A stretch of DNA of 64,000 nucleotides from Poa pratensis (lineage: Eukaryota; Streptophyta; Magnoliopsida; Poales; Poaceae), in assembly GCA_947311845.1 (NCBI GenBank), contig CAMZMU010000062.1:47895879-47959878 (forward strand). Direction: 5' to 3'. The notes under the pieces were generated by a model. That model was not told the DNA's origin. It did no database searches and was given only the letters and a program-made list of their open reading frames with translations. A program made the position numbers and the translations under genes. Within the stretch, counting starts at the first letter, position 1. The number at the start of each line of letters is the position of its first letter. Positions 34,481-45,310 of the stretch are shown here, one piece after another.

Positions 34481-35019
34481 GGATTCGAGCAAGCGAGCGG
34501 CGACGCAAGGCTTGCGGTCGCAATCAGGTAAGGGCGTCGAGGGAGGATGGAGGATGGGGTGGTGCGGGTACACAGTCGAATAGGCGACCGGCGGCCCGAT
34601 TCGTGAATCGTGCAGCGGCGAAGGATTCAATCTACCTTCACGGCAAGCGATATCGGATTTCAGTCCAGCAGGTGTTGAAGCAGGCGTGGCAGCGTCACGG
34701 CTACTACGGCGGCAAGGGTTTTTCGCTCGGCGGTGATTCGCCGCCGATGACGAGACAGAGGTTTGCCTCGATGAGTAACATTGCTGCGGGCGACGAGAGC
34801 AGCTCCGGCGGTGCTGCGGGCGACGAGAGCAGCTCCGGCGGTGCTGCGGGCGACGAGAGCAGCTCGGGCGGGAGCTCATCGAGCAGCAGTTCAGCACGCT
34901 CAACCCCGAGCCTGGACTTCGAAGTAGCGTTGAGCCTAGAGGCTTTCAGTCTAGTTGCCAGGATGGCGGAGGACAGATTGGTGTGCTCAGAAATCCTCTG
35001 CGAGATGAAATCGAGCTAG
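34354..35019 (+). CDS. Hypothetical ORF inside the MULE
   Basis: Open frame to a stop at 35019. The first third is translated minisatellite. The more protein-like part starts near 34600: FVNRAAAKDSIYLHGKRYRI, then three exact copies of a ten-residue AAGDESSSGG unit (30-bp DNA repeats, 34786-34875), a Ser run, and a C-terminus ending VCSEILCEMKSS. No domain recognised. It could be a captured host exon; a donor-like GGTAAG at 34526 suggests an intron may interrupt it. Confidence 0.35.
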   Translation: MERGLERRHWSGRVEMRQWSGRLERRQWSGRVERPRESSGGNRIRASERRRKACGRNQVRASREDGGWGGAGTQSNRRPAARFVNRAAAKDSIYLHGKRYRISVQQVLKQAWQRHGYYGGKGFSLGGDSPPMTRQRFASMSNIAAGDESSSGGAAGDESSSGGAAGDESSSGGSSSSSSSARSTPSLDFEVALSLEAFSLVARMAEDRLVCSEILCEMKSS

Positions 35020-35756
35020 AAGAATCAGCTACAGAGCCATGGCGGAGGGAAGATTGTGATGCATTCTGTAGATAGCAAGTCTGGTGAATTTTGTTAGGTG
35101 TCTGAAACTCTTTCAGGCAGTGTTTGCCCAGCGCTGGGAGCGTGTGTGGGAGTTCTTGCCCAGCGCTGGGAGCGTGCCCTAGACGTGCTCTGGACGTGCC
35201 GTGGCACGTTCCGGTAGGTGAAACCTTGTTTTTGTAGGTGAAACCTTGTAAACAAAATGTAAATTATTGTGTTCCTTGTTTTTGTGTTCCTTGTTTTTGT
35301 GTTCCTTGTGGCATTCGCACGCCGTCAGATTGTGGCATGCACACTGTCGAACACCTTTGGGAGCGAGCTCTGGACACGCCCGATTTTGGCATTCGCACGC
35401 CGTCGGATTGAAAACAAGTTGAAAGAGTTGAAACATTGTCAACTAGGTAGAGGCTTATGTCATCTATAGACAAAATGCTTTAATTTTTTATTTAACTTAT
35501 CAAAATGTAAATATTGCAAGTGTTGCTAGTGTTACCAAAATGTAAACATTTGTAACTATTACCAAAATTGAAATGTACATGTTATTTGTGCTAGGCTTGG
35601 ATGTTGCAATGATTTCATACTAATTTTTGAATTCAAATTTGAACTACAATTCAAATGTACATGTTATTTGTGATAGGCTTGGATGTTGCAATGAGGAGGA
35701 TTTCATTTGTAAATATTAACCTTCTAATGGTGGTAGATTTGTCGCAAACAGAGCCA
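35020..35756. other. MULE interior with short direct repeats
   Basis: A doubled TTGCCCAGCGCTGGGAGCGTG (about 35126 and 35157) and three copies of GTTCCTTGTTTTTGT (35271-35310) are visible. The rest is AT-rich without genes. Confidence 0.45.
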
Positions 35757-35810
35757 TAGCCTAGTGGCAAAGGGTTGATGCTCCCTTTGCCCACCTAAGT
35801 TCGAGTCCCC
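35757..35810 (+). repeat. tRNA-like (SINE-type) sequence with box A and box B
   Basis: Box A-like TAGCCTAGTGG (35757-35767) and box B-like GTTCGAGTCC (35799-35808), about 32 bases apart, as in a tRNA-derived Pol III promoter. No complete cloverleaf. It is probably the head of a SINE, with an AT-rich tail. Confidence 0.5.
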
Positions 35811-35875
35811 TTGCTCGCAATTTAGGTGTTGCACATTATATGTCCTAGTCCAGTAGCTTAGTAGGTCGGGCATCT

Positions 35876-35905
35876 CACTATTATAGAAAGATTTCTATAA
35901 TAGTG
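35876..35905. other. Perfect 14-bp stem hairpin with 2-base loop
   Basis: CACTATTATAGAAA (35876-35889), loop GA, TTTCTATAATAGTG (35892-35905). It is a near-perfect palindrome able to form a cruciform or hairpin; no element boundary or gene was tied to it. Confidence 0.85.
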
Positions 35906-36155
35906 GGTTGTCTCATCCATTAAAATATTGCACTTGGACAAATTTTTTTAAATTTTTGTCATTTTTCTAATCGGTTCTCCAAAATGAGCTACAAAAGAGG
36001 CTCAAAGGTAGCCCAAACAGCCCCATTTCTAATCCTGTCATTTTTTTGACCTTCTCCAAATGATTTCAAACTCTATGATTAACATCTATTGCACTAATAT
36101 AGTGTCCTAGACCAATTTTTAACTCAAAACTTGTTTAAAAGTTGGTTTGACTTTA

Positions 36156-36675
36156 GTTGACCAATTTTTGAAATATTCAAAAAAACATCAAAAAAATGCT
36201 AATCCAGTGCACATGGTCTTATTTTGTCATGTACTAACAGCTCCAACTGATAAACAAGGTCTAGATACATATTAAACAAGAAAGATGTGAGGTGTCACTG
36301 GAATTTCATTTTTTGATGTTTTTTGAATATTTTATGATTATTTCAAATTCGGTCAAACTCAAGTCAAATCAGCATTTAAACAAGTTTTAAACACCGAAAT
36401 GGAAAACTAAGCCTGGATCATTCTTAGTCACACCAAAATGAAGGTTTGGTGAGGTTTTGGATAATTTCATGTTGCAAATCACAAACCACCTCTCTTCACA
36501 CATGAGAGTTCATAGTTTGAGATGTGAGATTTCACACCATATTGAATCATTTCTTATTTAATATGTGTCTAGACCTTGTTTATCAGTTGGAGATGTTAGT
36601 ACATGACAAAATAATACCATGTGCACTGGAATTTCATTTTTTTGATGTTTTTTGAATATTTTATGATTATTTCAA
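36156..36675. repeat. Inverted repeat (80-bp arms, 95% identical, extending to about 125 bp)
   Basis: Arm 36204-36283 is the inverse of 36550-36629 with four mismatches in 80 bases; weaker pairing continues outward for about 45 bases. The 266-bp loop contains the first copy of the direct repeat described next. It may be a MITE-like element inside the MULE, but no TSD was identified. Confidence 0.85.
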
Positions 36676-37108
36676 ATTCGGCCAAACTCAAGTCAAATCA
36701 GCATTTAAACAAGTTTTAAACACCAAAATAGAAAACTAAGCCTGGACCATTCTTAGTCACACCAAAATGAAGATTTGGTGAGGTTTTGGACAATTTCATG
36801 TTGCAAATCACAAACCACCTCTCTTCACATATGAGAGTTCAAATGAAGCTCTAAAGGTAGTGTAAACGGCTCCATTTCTAAGCAAGATTTTTCGACCATC
36901 TCTAAATCAGCCAAATAACTTTCCTACATATCTACTCTATATATAAAAACCATGTGCACTGTTTATTTTTTATTTTTTATGTTTTTGAATATTTTATGAT
37001 TATTTCAAATTCGGTCAAACTGAAGTCAAACCAACATTTAAACAAGTTTTAAACATGAAAATGAAAAAATAAGCCTGGATCATTCTAAGTCCCACCAAAA
37101 TGAAGGTT
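36296..37108. repeat. Direct repeat array (217-bp units plus a partial third)
   Basis: Copies at 36296-36512 and 36624-36841 are over 95% identical by eye; a diverged partial copy lies at about 36953-37108. The period is about 328 bp. All are AT-rich (ATTTTATGATTATTTCAAATT..) and non-coding. Confidence 0.85.
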
Positions 37109-37517
37109 CTATGATTATTTTAATTTTTTCTGAATTAGTTGGTCAACCCTGGTCGTCCGATCATACCTTCTAGAAGGAAACCCCCCGATCCGCGCCAGTC
37201 CCAGTTCTGCGCTCTGATTGGCTGTTGAATTTTTTTTAGCCGCAGTGTTTCGAACGCGCATAGGCCACGGCCCAACAATTTTTTTTAGCTGCAGTGTTTT
37301 ATTAATTTCAAACGCGCATAGGCTACGGCCCAGAAAACTCGACGGTCCAAAATTCCCACACTCGCCATGTCGTGCCCTAGCTATTTCTCTTCTTATCCAC
37401 TAACCCTGTCGTGCCCTAGCTATTTCCCCCATTCCCCACCCTCGCCGCCGCTCGCATTAGCTCGCCGCCGGTGATCAAATCGAGCTACGCCAGTAGATCC
37501 AGCCCCGCCGCCCGCCG

Positions 37518-38091
37518 ATGTTTAGGAGGGGAGGTCCAATCGCCGGCCGCGGTGGCCATTCGGCGGTGGCAACGGCTCCGACGAGGAGCGGAAGGGGAAG
37601 AGGCGGGTTCCGGCTGACCCCGCTAGGAAGGCCGTGGCCGCTTCCGACGGCGCTCGTAAGCGAGGCGCGCGTGCATGGACGAACCGTGGAATGCGGCCTC
37701 CGCCTGCGTACGAGCGCCGCGAGCTGCCTGCGTACGACCGCCGCATGGCGATGGCGATGGCTGGAAGCTCCTCCGGTGCGGGGAGCTCCTCCATTGCTCG
37801 GGCACCGCTGCCATCGCCGAAGAGGGAGGAGGAGGAGGAGCAGGAGCGCCCACCACGCAGTGGCCGCCCCTCCTGCCCGGGGACTTCGTCTCCGACGAGG
37901 TCCTGCCCTGGGTCACCTTGGAGGTGTTCCAGCGCAGCACAGAGGATGAGAAGCGCCGTCAGATGGAGATTGAGCTCGACGAACGCCGCCTCAAGGTCGG
38001 GATTTACAATTCCCTCCACGAAGTCATCGACATCAGCTCGGACTCCGACGGGCCCGGCTCCCCCGGGCTATTCGACTCCGACGAGGACTAG
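37518..38091 (+). pseudogene. Hypothetical protein of transposon context, frame broken twice by -1
   Basis: Three frames join into one sensible protein: MFRRGGPIAGRGGHSAVATA from 37518; then RKRGARAWTNRGMRPPPAYE and an acidic EEEEEQE stretch; then LLPGDFVSDEVLPWVTLEVF, DEKRRQMEIELDERRL and an acidic IDISSDSDGP tail ending FDSDED at 38091. Shifts are -1 at about 37618 (CCCC) and -1 at about 37867 (CCCC). The C-terminal IDISSDSD motif resembles acidic tails of uncharacterised grass proteins often near transposons. It lies inside the MULE, near its right end, with an upstream GC-rich leader. Function unknown. Confidence 0.5.
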
Positions 38092-38543
38092 GACTGAGCG
38101 GCGCCGCCGCCTCGTCGCCGCCGCCGCACCCCCGGGGCTCCGGTGTGAGCCCAATTTTGGGTCGTAGCTAGGGGTAGGAGCAGCAGCGAGCGTCCCCGCA
38201 TGTAATTTTCAGTTCATCTCCGCGTGGCGCCCCTTTTGAATCTATGAGCCACGAGATTCCGTAATGTCGAGCTTATGTGTAATATAAAGTTTATCTACTG
38301 TATGCGCCCCGCGGGTTTATTTTATCTTCATTTATTTATGTTTTGCCTCGCCGGCGTTGCCGCGCTGCGTCGATGTCGCCGGATAAGAAGAAGAAGAAGA
38401 AGCAGAGAAAGCGCGCGCAGGGGAAGAGATTAAACGGTCGTCGTTGCTGACGTGGGCAATTGTGGGTCCCACCCGCCTGCCTTTAATCCTAACTGACTGC
38501 GATTAAGAGCAATGAGTTAGGGAAGATATTTGAACTCAACGAG

Positions 38544-38626
38544 ACGTCGCATGTGAGCTATTTCATCGAACGATGTCGTTCTCCAGTGAATAGCGTGAAA
38601 AGATGTAGTACCTGAGCTATTCGCCC
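38544..38626. repeat. MULE right terminal inverted repeat
   Basis: Inverse of 34003-34085 with the second AATAGCTCACATGCG block at the same offset (64) from the end. Confidence 0.8.
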
Positions 38627-38636
38627 AGTAGTTTTT

Positions 38637-39640
38637 AGATGCCCTAGCTTCGCTCGGTCCAAATCGTTTCCATGGAGAAGCATTACAAAACATCTATGAA
38701 AAAATTATTGGTCAATGTTGGGCATTTGTCTATTTGAATAGTTTCCCATCGACCACATTTCCAGTCATATGCATGATCTGACCTAAAATCAGGATCATGT
38801 GGCTTCTAAAAACGACTACGACTTCGACTTCACCGTAGAAGCACCAATGCGTAATCCAAACTAGTCGCAAAACCAAGCCTACGACGAGCACGTACGCCAA
38901 CCTTGTCGATACCAGAGAAAGAGAAGACACGTCCAAGAGAGCATGCACGTCCCATTCCGGTCCCTAGAGGAAGACACAAAACCCGTATGATGGTGTCTGC
39001 ATGTTGAGAGTGCTCCTACCGCCCATCACCGCGGGTTGATGGCTTGGTTGATTCCAAACCAGATGCACCACCGCAGACGATCAAGAAATCAGGGTCTCCA
39101 ACACGACGCTCAGAGAAGGGAGCGACATCACTTATGCCGCCGTCGTTGATCCAGCAAAACTGAAACTCTGGTTTTCACACAAAGACCACCATGGGAGGAG
39201 AGGAGAGGGGTTCATTGACGAAGAAAGAGAACAGCCGTCGCCGGCATCACCCTAAGGTTTTCAATCGAAACAACACATTCTCGTCCTCCCTGCCTCGAGC
39301 GTAGCTCACTGTAAATAACCCAAGGGCTGCATTTTTAGCTGGCAACTTCACCGGACAATGAGAACTCCAAGTCATGCGAAACATAAAATGATCCAGTGAT
39401 CCGTAAACAACTAAATCTTTCAGTCAAAGTTGATGGTCCTAGCTTTACAATATCATAATTATTAAACCTCATGCTTAGAAAATCTAAACGAATCAACACC
39501 AGACGGCTCAGGATGTTTAGGATACTGGAATCAGCCAACAATCGCTTTCCTTCCATTACACCAGACGGCTCGTAAATCACCAGCAGAGCAGGATGAGAGA
39601 GCGTGTCGAAACCAACTATATCTACTCACCAAGCAAACCC
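38637..39640. other. Host spacer, nothing clearly recognised
   Basis: About 1 kb with no supported coding region. The minus strand carries only short ORFs of no recognised type. CACCAGACGGCTC occurs twice (about 39498 and 39560). Confidence 0.45.
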
Positions 39641-39659
39641 ATGCAGGATCCACCCCTCG

Positions 39660-39740
39660 TAACGGAAGGAGGAGAAGGGGAGCGAGCCGACGTGCACGGT
39701 TTGTCGGGCCGAATTCACCCACGGCGAGCATGTAAGTGAT
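39660..39740 (+). pseudogene. RING-H2 gene fragment 1
   Basis: The plus strand reads ..SEPTCTVCRAEFTHGEHV.., the first cysteine pair (39693-39704) of an ATL-type RING-H2 domain. The domain then breaks off. It shares GGAGCGAGCC-ACGTGC with fragments 2 and 3. Confidence 0.5.
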
Positions 39741-39966
39741 GCAAGTCATTCCCTGAAGTAGAATCTTGGCCCTCTCCACCTCACACCACACTTGTATACA
39801 TATTGTATGGCACCACCTAGGGTTAGGTGGGATCCAGACGCTCCGTAGCCCCACTCCGACGAAACCCTAAAAAAATTCAAACTTTTCGTCTACCCCATAA
39901 CCTGGGTACGAAGGCGCCGCCGCCGGCAACAACTCGCGGCAGCCGGATGACGACGACAGGTCAAGC

Positions 39967-40269
39967 GTGAACCTAAGTTACGGCGGCAGTGGTGTACCCA
40001 TACCAGAAGGAGGGGTGGAGCGGGCCGATGTGCCCGGTATGCCGGGCCGATTTCGCTACGGCGAGCCTGTAAGGGTGCTGTCGGAGTGCATGCACTACTT
40101 GCACGCCGACTGCATCGACACCTGGCTGTGCCGGAGCACCAACTGCCCGCTCTGCCGCTCTGAGATTGTGACTCCGGCGCCCACGCACAGGGCCGCCGGG
40201 TCGCTGAGTCACCACCTGGAGCTCTCCGTGTCCACCGTCTCCCTCGAGGAGATCCTTGTCCGCACGTAG
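39967..40269 (+). pseudogene. RING-H2 (ATL-type E3 ligase) fragment 2, one -1 frame break
   Basis: The first cysteine pair CPVCRADF (tgc at 40031 and 40040) is in one frame; after a -1 shift at 40060 (GGG read as GG) the frame continues GEPVRVLSECMHYLHADCID, then TWLCRSTNCPLCRSEI, so all eight zinc ligands of a C3H2C3 RING are present across the two frames. The stop is at 40269. The N-terminal membrane segment expected in ATL ligases is absent upstream, so this is a fragment even if the frameshift is an artefact. Confidence 0.68.
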
Positions 40270-40544
40270 GAGGAGAACAAAAGCTAGCTAGGATGAGAAG
40301 AAGTAGATAAGTGTTGGCTCTGTTTCGTGTTCAGAGCAAACAGAGCTGAGTAGAGCAGGCAGCATAGGGTGTGAGTTCGGTCGTTCCTTGAAGAAAAAAG
40401 TTTATTGACAAGACACTGAAATCTCGTTTTCGGCACTTAAGTATCTGGTCTTAAAGCCAGCATATGTCCATCCAATTTTATTGTTTTCAGTAGTGTCACA
40501 ACATCTATAGTACGTATACATAATGTAATTTCATTTGTTTCATA

Positions 40545-40680
40545 AGTTTGGAGGCAGCAGGCTTTGAGCTCCCGCAATCTCAGCGGAAGGAGAAGTGGAG
40601 CGAGCCAACGTGCACGGCGTCGATGACAACAAGCCTGTGGATTGACGCCTGGCTCGGAAGGTTTGTGTCGTGTTCCGGGC
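40545..40680 (+). pseudogene. RING-H2 gene fragment 3, internally deleted
   Basis: Reads KEKWSEPTCTAS, then jumps to LWIDAWLGRF, joining the first cysteine area to the Asp-x-Trp-Leu area. The middle zinc ligands are missing. It is a degraded third copy of the same gene. Confidence 0.4.
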
Positions 40681-40849
40681 AGAAGGTTGCGTCGGACGCG
40701 AATTCAAACAGGCAGGCAGGGGGCATGGAGGCTGCAGTGATCACAAAGTGCGTCTCAGCCTCTCCGAACGTGTAACAACGTTACTCGGGAGATCGACCGT
40801 CCTAGCTAGATCACGCGACACTAGTGGAAAAAGGGTCTTCCATCCCTAT

Positions 40850-41044
40850 CCAGGAAAGAGCATTAGTCCCCACTGTGTATTGGGTCGGGGCTAGTGTAGC
40901 ACTAGTCCCGGCTCCAACGGCTAGGAGGCCGGGGAGCCTCCAGTCCCGGGCCGTGATACCGCTCGGGACTAAAGGGCTCGTGCCCAGCCAGCCCCACAAG
41001 CGGGGGCCTCTAGTCCCGGGTCGTATCACGGACCGGGACTAGAG
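40850..41044. repeat. CACTA II left subterminal hairpins
   Basis: Several AGTCCCGG / CCGGGACT pairs, including a hairpin with arms at 41008-41022 and 41031-41044. These are likely transposase-binding repeats. Confidence 0.75.
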
Positions 41045-41053
41045 GTCGACCAC

Positions 41054-41060
41054 TATATAA
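41054..41060 (+). promoter_or_regulatory. TATA box upstream of TNP2
   Basis: TATATAA directly after the subterminal hairpins. A 5' UTR intron probably ends at the ATGCAG before the ATG at 41696. Confidence 0.6.
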
Positions 41061-41695
41061 ATTTGTCCACTGCAGCTCGAGCTCATATGCGTGGTGGCCA
41101 TTTTTCCTCTTCTCAAGCCGAGTTCATGCCCAATTTTTTCTCCAAGAATTGGTGGTAACCCCTAAATCCAAGGTTTTAAAAGGTTAGCAACTTTATCCTT
41201 TCATCTCTCGTTATTAGTTTAGCTCAATGCTCTAGAAGTAGAGAGGGATTTCATGCTCTAGAAGTATAGGGAATTTTAGATGTGTAATTTTAGGCAAATT
41301 TTGATTAGGCAAAAAGTTACTGAAAGTTGAAATATGTAATTTTACAGTTTCAGAGCTCAGAATGGAATGAGTTTTTCACTGCTAGATCAATAATTAAAAG
41401 TTCCACATATTTCATGTTAATTGTTTTGTCCAATTCAAAAATTGGTGCATGTAAATTTTTCAAAATTCAAATTTTTAGATTTCAACAAGTAAATGAAGTG
41501 AAAATGATCCAAGCTCACATTAACTTGTTAGTTTGCATATGTCCAGATGTTTTTACTTAGTAATTGATCAAAATGAGTATGGAGTAGAATTTTTTTAAAT
41601 TAGTTAATGTGATGAACAACTTGTATAAAATTGGTCAATGATCTCTATTCATGATGTTGTGTAATGGTTTTTGATATACTTATACAATAATGCAG

Positions 41696-44600
41696 ATGGT
41701 TCGGGAATGGATGTACGGTACTGACCGACGCTCTGGCGAGTTCATGAATGGCTTGCGTGAATTCCTCCGTGTGGCTGATACGAACAAGCGGAATGGTTTT
41801 GTATTCTGTCCGCGTAGTGACTGTAAGAATACGAAGGATTACTCAGACTCAAAAATCCTTCACAGCCACCTGTTTCGGTATGGTTTCATGCCCAACTATA
41901 ATTGTTGGACCAAGCACGGAGAGGGGGGGGTTATAATGGAAGACAATGAAGAAGAAGAGGATGATGACAACTATCATGGGTTCTCTGGATACGGTGATAC
42001 TTCCATGGGGGAAGCTGAAGGGGAGGCACATGATGAGCCCGCTGATGATCTTGGTCGGACCATTGCTGATGCATGGAGAGACTGCGAAAGTGAAAAGGAG
42101 AGGGAGAAGTTCGATAAAATGTTAGAGGATCACAACAAGTTGTTGTACCCAACTTGGGAAAATGGTCTGAAAAAGCTGGGTAGCACACTAGAATTGCTGC
42201 AATGGAAGGCAGAGAACGGTGTGAGTGACAGGGGATTTGAAAAGTTGCTGCAAAAGTTAAAGAAGATGCTTCCAAAGGATAAGTTATTGCCCGCCAGTAC
42301 GTACGAAGCAAAGAAGGTTGTCTGCCCTCTAGGTTTAGAGGTTCAGAAGATACATGCATGCATTAATGACTGCATCCTCTACCGCGGTGAGAAGTACGAG
42401 AATTTGGATGCATGCCCGGTATGCACTGCATTGCGGTATAAGATCAGACGAGATGACCCTGGTGATGTTGAGGGCGAGCCCCCCCCCCGTAAGAGGGTTC
42501 CTGCAAAGGTGATGTGGTATGCTCCTATAATACCACGGTTGAAACGTTTGTTCAGAAACAAGGAGCATGCCAAGTTGTTGCGATGGCACAAAGAGGACCG
42601 TAAGTCAGACAGGATGTTGAGACACCCCGCTGATGGGACGCAGTGGAGAAAGATCGATAGAAAGTACGAGGACTTTTCAGCTGACGCAAGGAACTTAAGG
42701 TTTGGTCTAAGTACAGATGGCATGAATCCTTTTGGGGTGCAGAGATGCAGTCATAGCACCTGGCCCGTGACTCTATGTATCTATAACCTTCCTCCTTGGT
42801 TGTGCATGAAGCGAAAGTTCATTGTGATGCCAGTGCTGATCCAAGGCCCGAAGCAACCCGGCAACGACATTGATGTGTACCTAAGGCCATTAGTTAAAGA
42901 AATTCTACAGTTGTGGGCCAAACTAGGTGTACGTATATGGGATGAGCACAAACAGGAGACATTTGACCTACGAGCATTCTTGTTCGTAACCATCAATGAT
43001 TGGACTGCTCTTAGTAACCTTTCAGGACAGACAAACAAGGGATACAATGCATGCACGCACTATTTAGATGACACTGAAAGTATATATTTAGAACATTGTA
43101 AGAAGAATGTGTACCCGGGCATCATCGATTTCTTTTGGCGAAGCATCCCTTAAGAAAGAAAGGCAAGCATTTCAACGGTCAGGCATGTCACCAGCCGAAG
43201 CCTAAGGAACGTACTGGTGCTGATGTATTTGATATGGTCAAGGATTTAGATCAAATAGTAACCTTTGGAAAGGGTCCTGGCGGACGATCTGTTCCGAAGG
43301 CGATGACGGACACGCACCCATGTGGAAGAAGAAATCTATATTTTGGGAGCTACCCTACCAGAAATTCCTAGAGGTCCGCTCCGCAATCGACGTGATGCAT
43401 GTGACGAAGAATCTTTGCGTGAACCTGCTAGGCTTCTTGGGCGTGTATGGGAAGACAAAAGATACACCGGAAGCACGGCAGGACCAGCAACGTATGAAAG
43501 ACCGACAAGGCCTGCATCCAGAACGGTTTCAAGGTCCTGCCAGCTACGCTCTTACCAAACAAGAGAAGGAAATCTTTTTTGAATGCCTGAGCAGTATCAA
43601 GGTCCCGTCTGGCTTCTCGTCGAATATAAAGGGAATAATAAATATGGCAGAGAAAAAGTTTCAAAACCTAAAGTCTCATGACTGCCACGTGATTATGACG
43701 CAATTGCTTCCGATTGCATTGAGGGGGCTTCTACCGGATTATGTTCGAGTACCCATTGTGAAGCTATGTGCATTCCTCAATGCAATCTCTCAGAAGGTAA
43801 TCAATGTCTTGTCAGTTTCGAGTTGGTGTTCCCACCATGCTTCTTCAATATTATGACGCACCTCCTGGTTCACCTAGTCGAAGAGATTTCCATTCTCGGT
43901 CCTGTATTTCTACACAATATTTTCCCCTTTGAGAGGTTCATGGGAGTCTTAAAGAAATATGTTCGGAACCGTGCTAGGCCAGAAGGAAGCATCTCCAAGG
44001 GCTATGGAACAGAGGAGGTCATTGAGTTTTGTGTTGACTTTGTTCCTGGTCTTAAGCCGATTGGTCTTCCTCAATCACGGCATGAGGGGAGACTGAGTGG
44101 AAAAGGCACTCTAGGAAGGAAATCAATAATATGTAGGAACGGACATTCTTACACTGAAGCACATTACACAGTTCTACAGAATTCCACCTTGGCGGCTCGG
44201 TATATCGAGGAACACAAGAAAATTGTACGCTCCAACAACACTGGAAAGCATGACGACTGGGTTAGAAAAGAACACATGAAGACTTTCGGCGGTTGGTTGC
44301 AAGCACATATCGTTAAAAGCAACACATTCCATGAGCTGTACTTGTTGTCCAGGTCACCATCTTCGACTATATGGACTTTTCAAGGGTACGAGATAAATGG
44401 GAATACATTTTACACGATCGCCCAAGATAAAAAGAGCACCAACCAAAACAGTGGTGTCCGCTTTGATGCAACAAACAACGATGGGTCAAAGACCACATAT
44501 TATGGTTACATAGAGGAGATATGGGAACTTGACTATGGACCTACTTTTAAGGTCCCCTTGTTTCGTTGCAAATGGGTCAAGCTGACAGGAGGCGGGGTAA

Positions 44601-44941
44601 AGGTAGACGAGCAGTACAGAATGATTACAGTGGATCTCAACAATCTTGCGTACTTAGACGAACCATTCGTCCTAGCCAATGAATTGGCTCAGATTTTCTA
44701 TGTGAAGGACATGTCTACCGTACCGAGAAAAAGAAAAAATAAGCAAAAGAATATATCAGACGATGAGCCAAAGCGCCACATAGTTCTTTCAGGGAAAAGA
44801 AACATCGTGGGAGTGGAGGACAAGACAGACATGTCAGAAGATTATGATAAGTTTCATGAAATTCCGCCCTTCGAAGTGAACACTGATCCAACAACCCTGT
44901 TAATTAATGAAGATGCTCCATGGTTACGGCGCAATCAGTGA
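41696..44941 (+). pseudogene. CACTA TNP2-type transposase, broken
   Basis: Begins MVREWMYGTDRRSGEF. A Transpos_assoc N-terminus (about residues 1-75, with CPRSDC and HLFRYGFMPNY) is followed by an acidic linker and the TNP2/Transposase_21 core (YDLDACPVC-like NLDACPVCTALRYKI, RHPADGTQWRKID, LSTDGMNPFG, YNLPPWLCMKRKFI, DVYLRPLVKEI). After shifts of -1 at about 43117 (GGG run) and at about 43297 it continues with WKKKSIFWELPY and IDVMHVTKNLCVNLLGFLGV, then a DUF4218 region. A deletion near 43800 removes roughly a dozen conserved residues and shifts frame; then FNIMTHLLVHLVEEI and a DUF4216 region (KWVKLTGGGVKVDE) lead to the stop at 44941. Not functional as read. Confidence 0.9.
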
Positions 44942-45310
44942 GGGACACAAGCGAAGAAATGATGTGTACTAGTGTACACGCATAAGCGGAGAAGCACTGG
45001 ACTAGTCCCGGTTCATGTGCACATGGATCGTGTGTTTCTTTCGAGCGCTTGTGAGCCGTTGGATCAGGGGTGTGTTTCTTTTGCGGGCTTGTGAGCAGTT
45101 GTATTAAACATTTTATCAGATGTATGGATGATATATTCAGATTCCTTATTTTTTCTGATAATAATAGACATATTATTTGTATTATTTGGATTTATAAAAT
45201 AGGAGCTATGAATAAGTTTCATGAAATTCCGCCCTTTAGTGAAAACTGACCTAAGCATCCTGTTAAATGATGAAGATTCTCCATGGCTACGGCGCAGAAG
45301 AAAACAGAAA
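44849..45310 (+). repeat. Partial duplication of the TNP2 3' end
   Basis: 44849-44930 (AAGTTTCATGAAATTCCGCC..) recurs at 45217-45300 in degraded form, separated by about 370 bases. The second copy is out of frame. Confidence 0.7.

Larger units (their letters stand above)
34003..38626. mobile_element. Mutator-like element (MULE), non-autonomous
   Basis: Ends GGGCAAATAGCTCAGGT (34003) and its inverse (38626, 16 of 17 matched), flanked by a perfect 10-bp target duplication AGTAGTTTTT (33993-34002 and 38627-38636), in the Mutator size range. Terminal similarity continues patchily for about 83 bp, including a second AATAGCTCACATGCG block at offset 64 in both ends. No MURA transposase is present. 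The interior carries two low-confidence ORF regions and an AT-rich repeat array, so it is a Pack-MULE-like or composite element. Confidence 0.88.

Noticed and set aside
34185..34583. Coding gene encoded by the Arg/Gly-rich ORFs
   Set aside because: The frame is made by a degenerate 27-bp GC-rich minisatellite that is open on both strands.
35757..35830. A functional tRNA gene
   Set aside because: Box A and box B are present, but acceptor and anticodon arms do not pair well and no CCA-type end or T-run terminator sits in place.
38640..39310. Possible retroelement fragment or antisense gene
   Set aside because: No motif, terminal repeat or consistent frame could be defended by eye; left as unannotated spacer.
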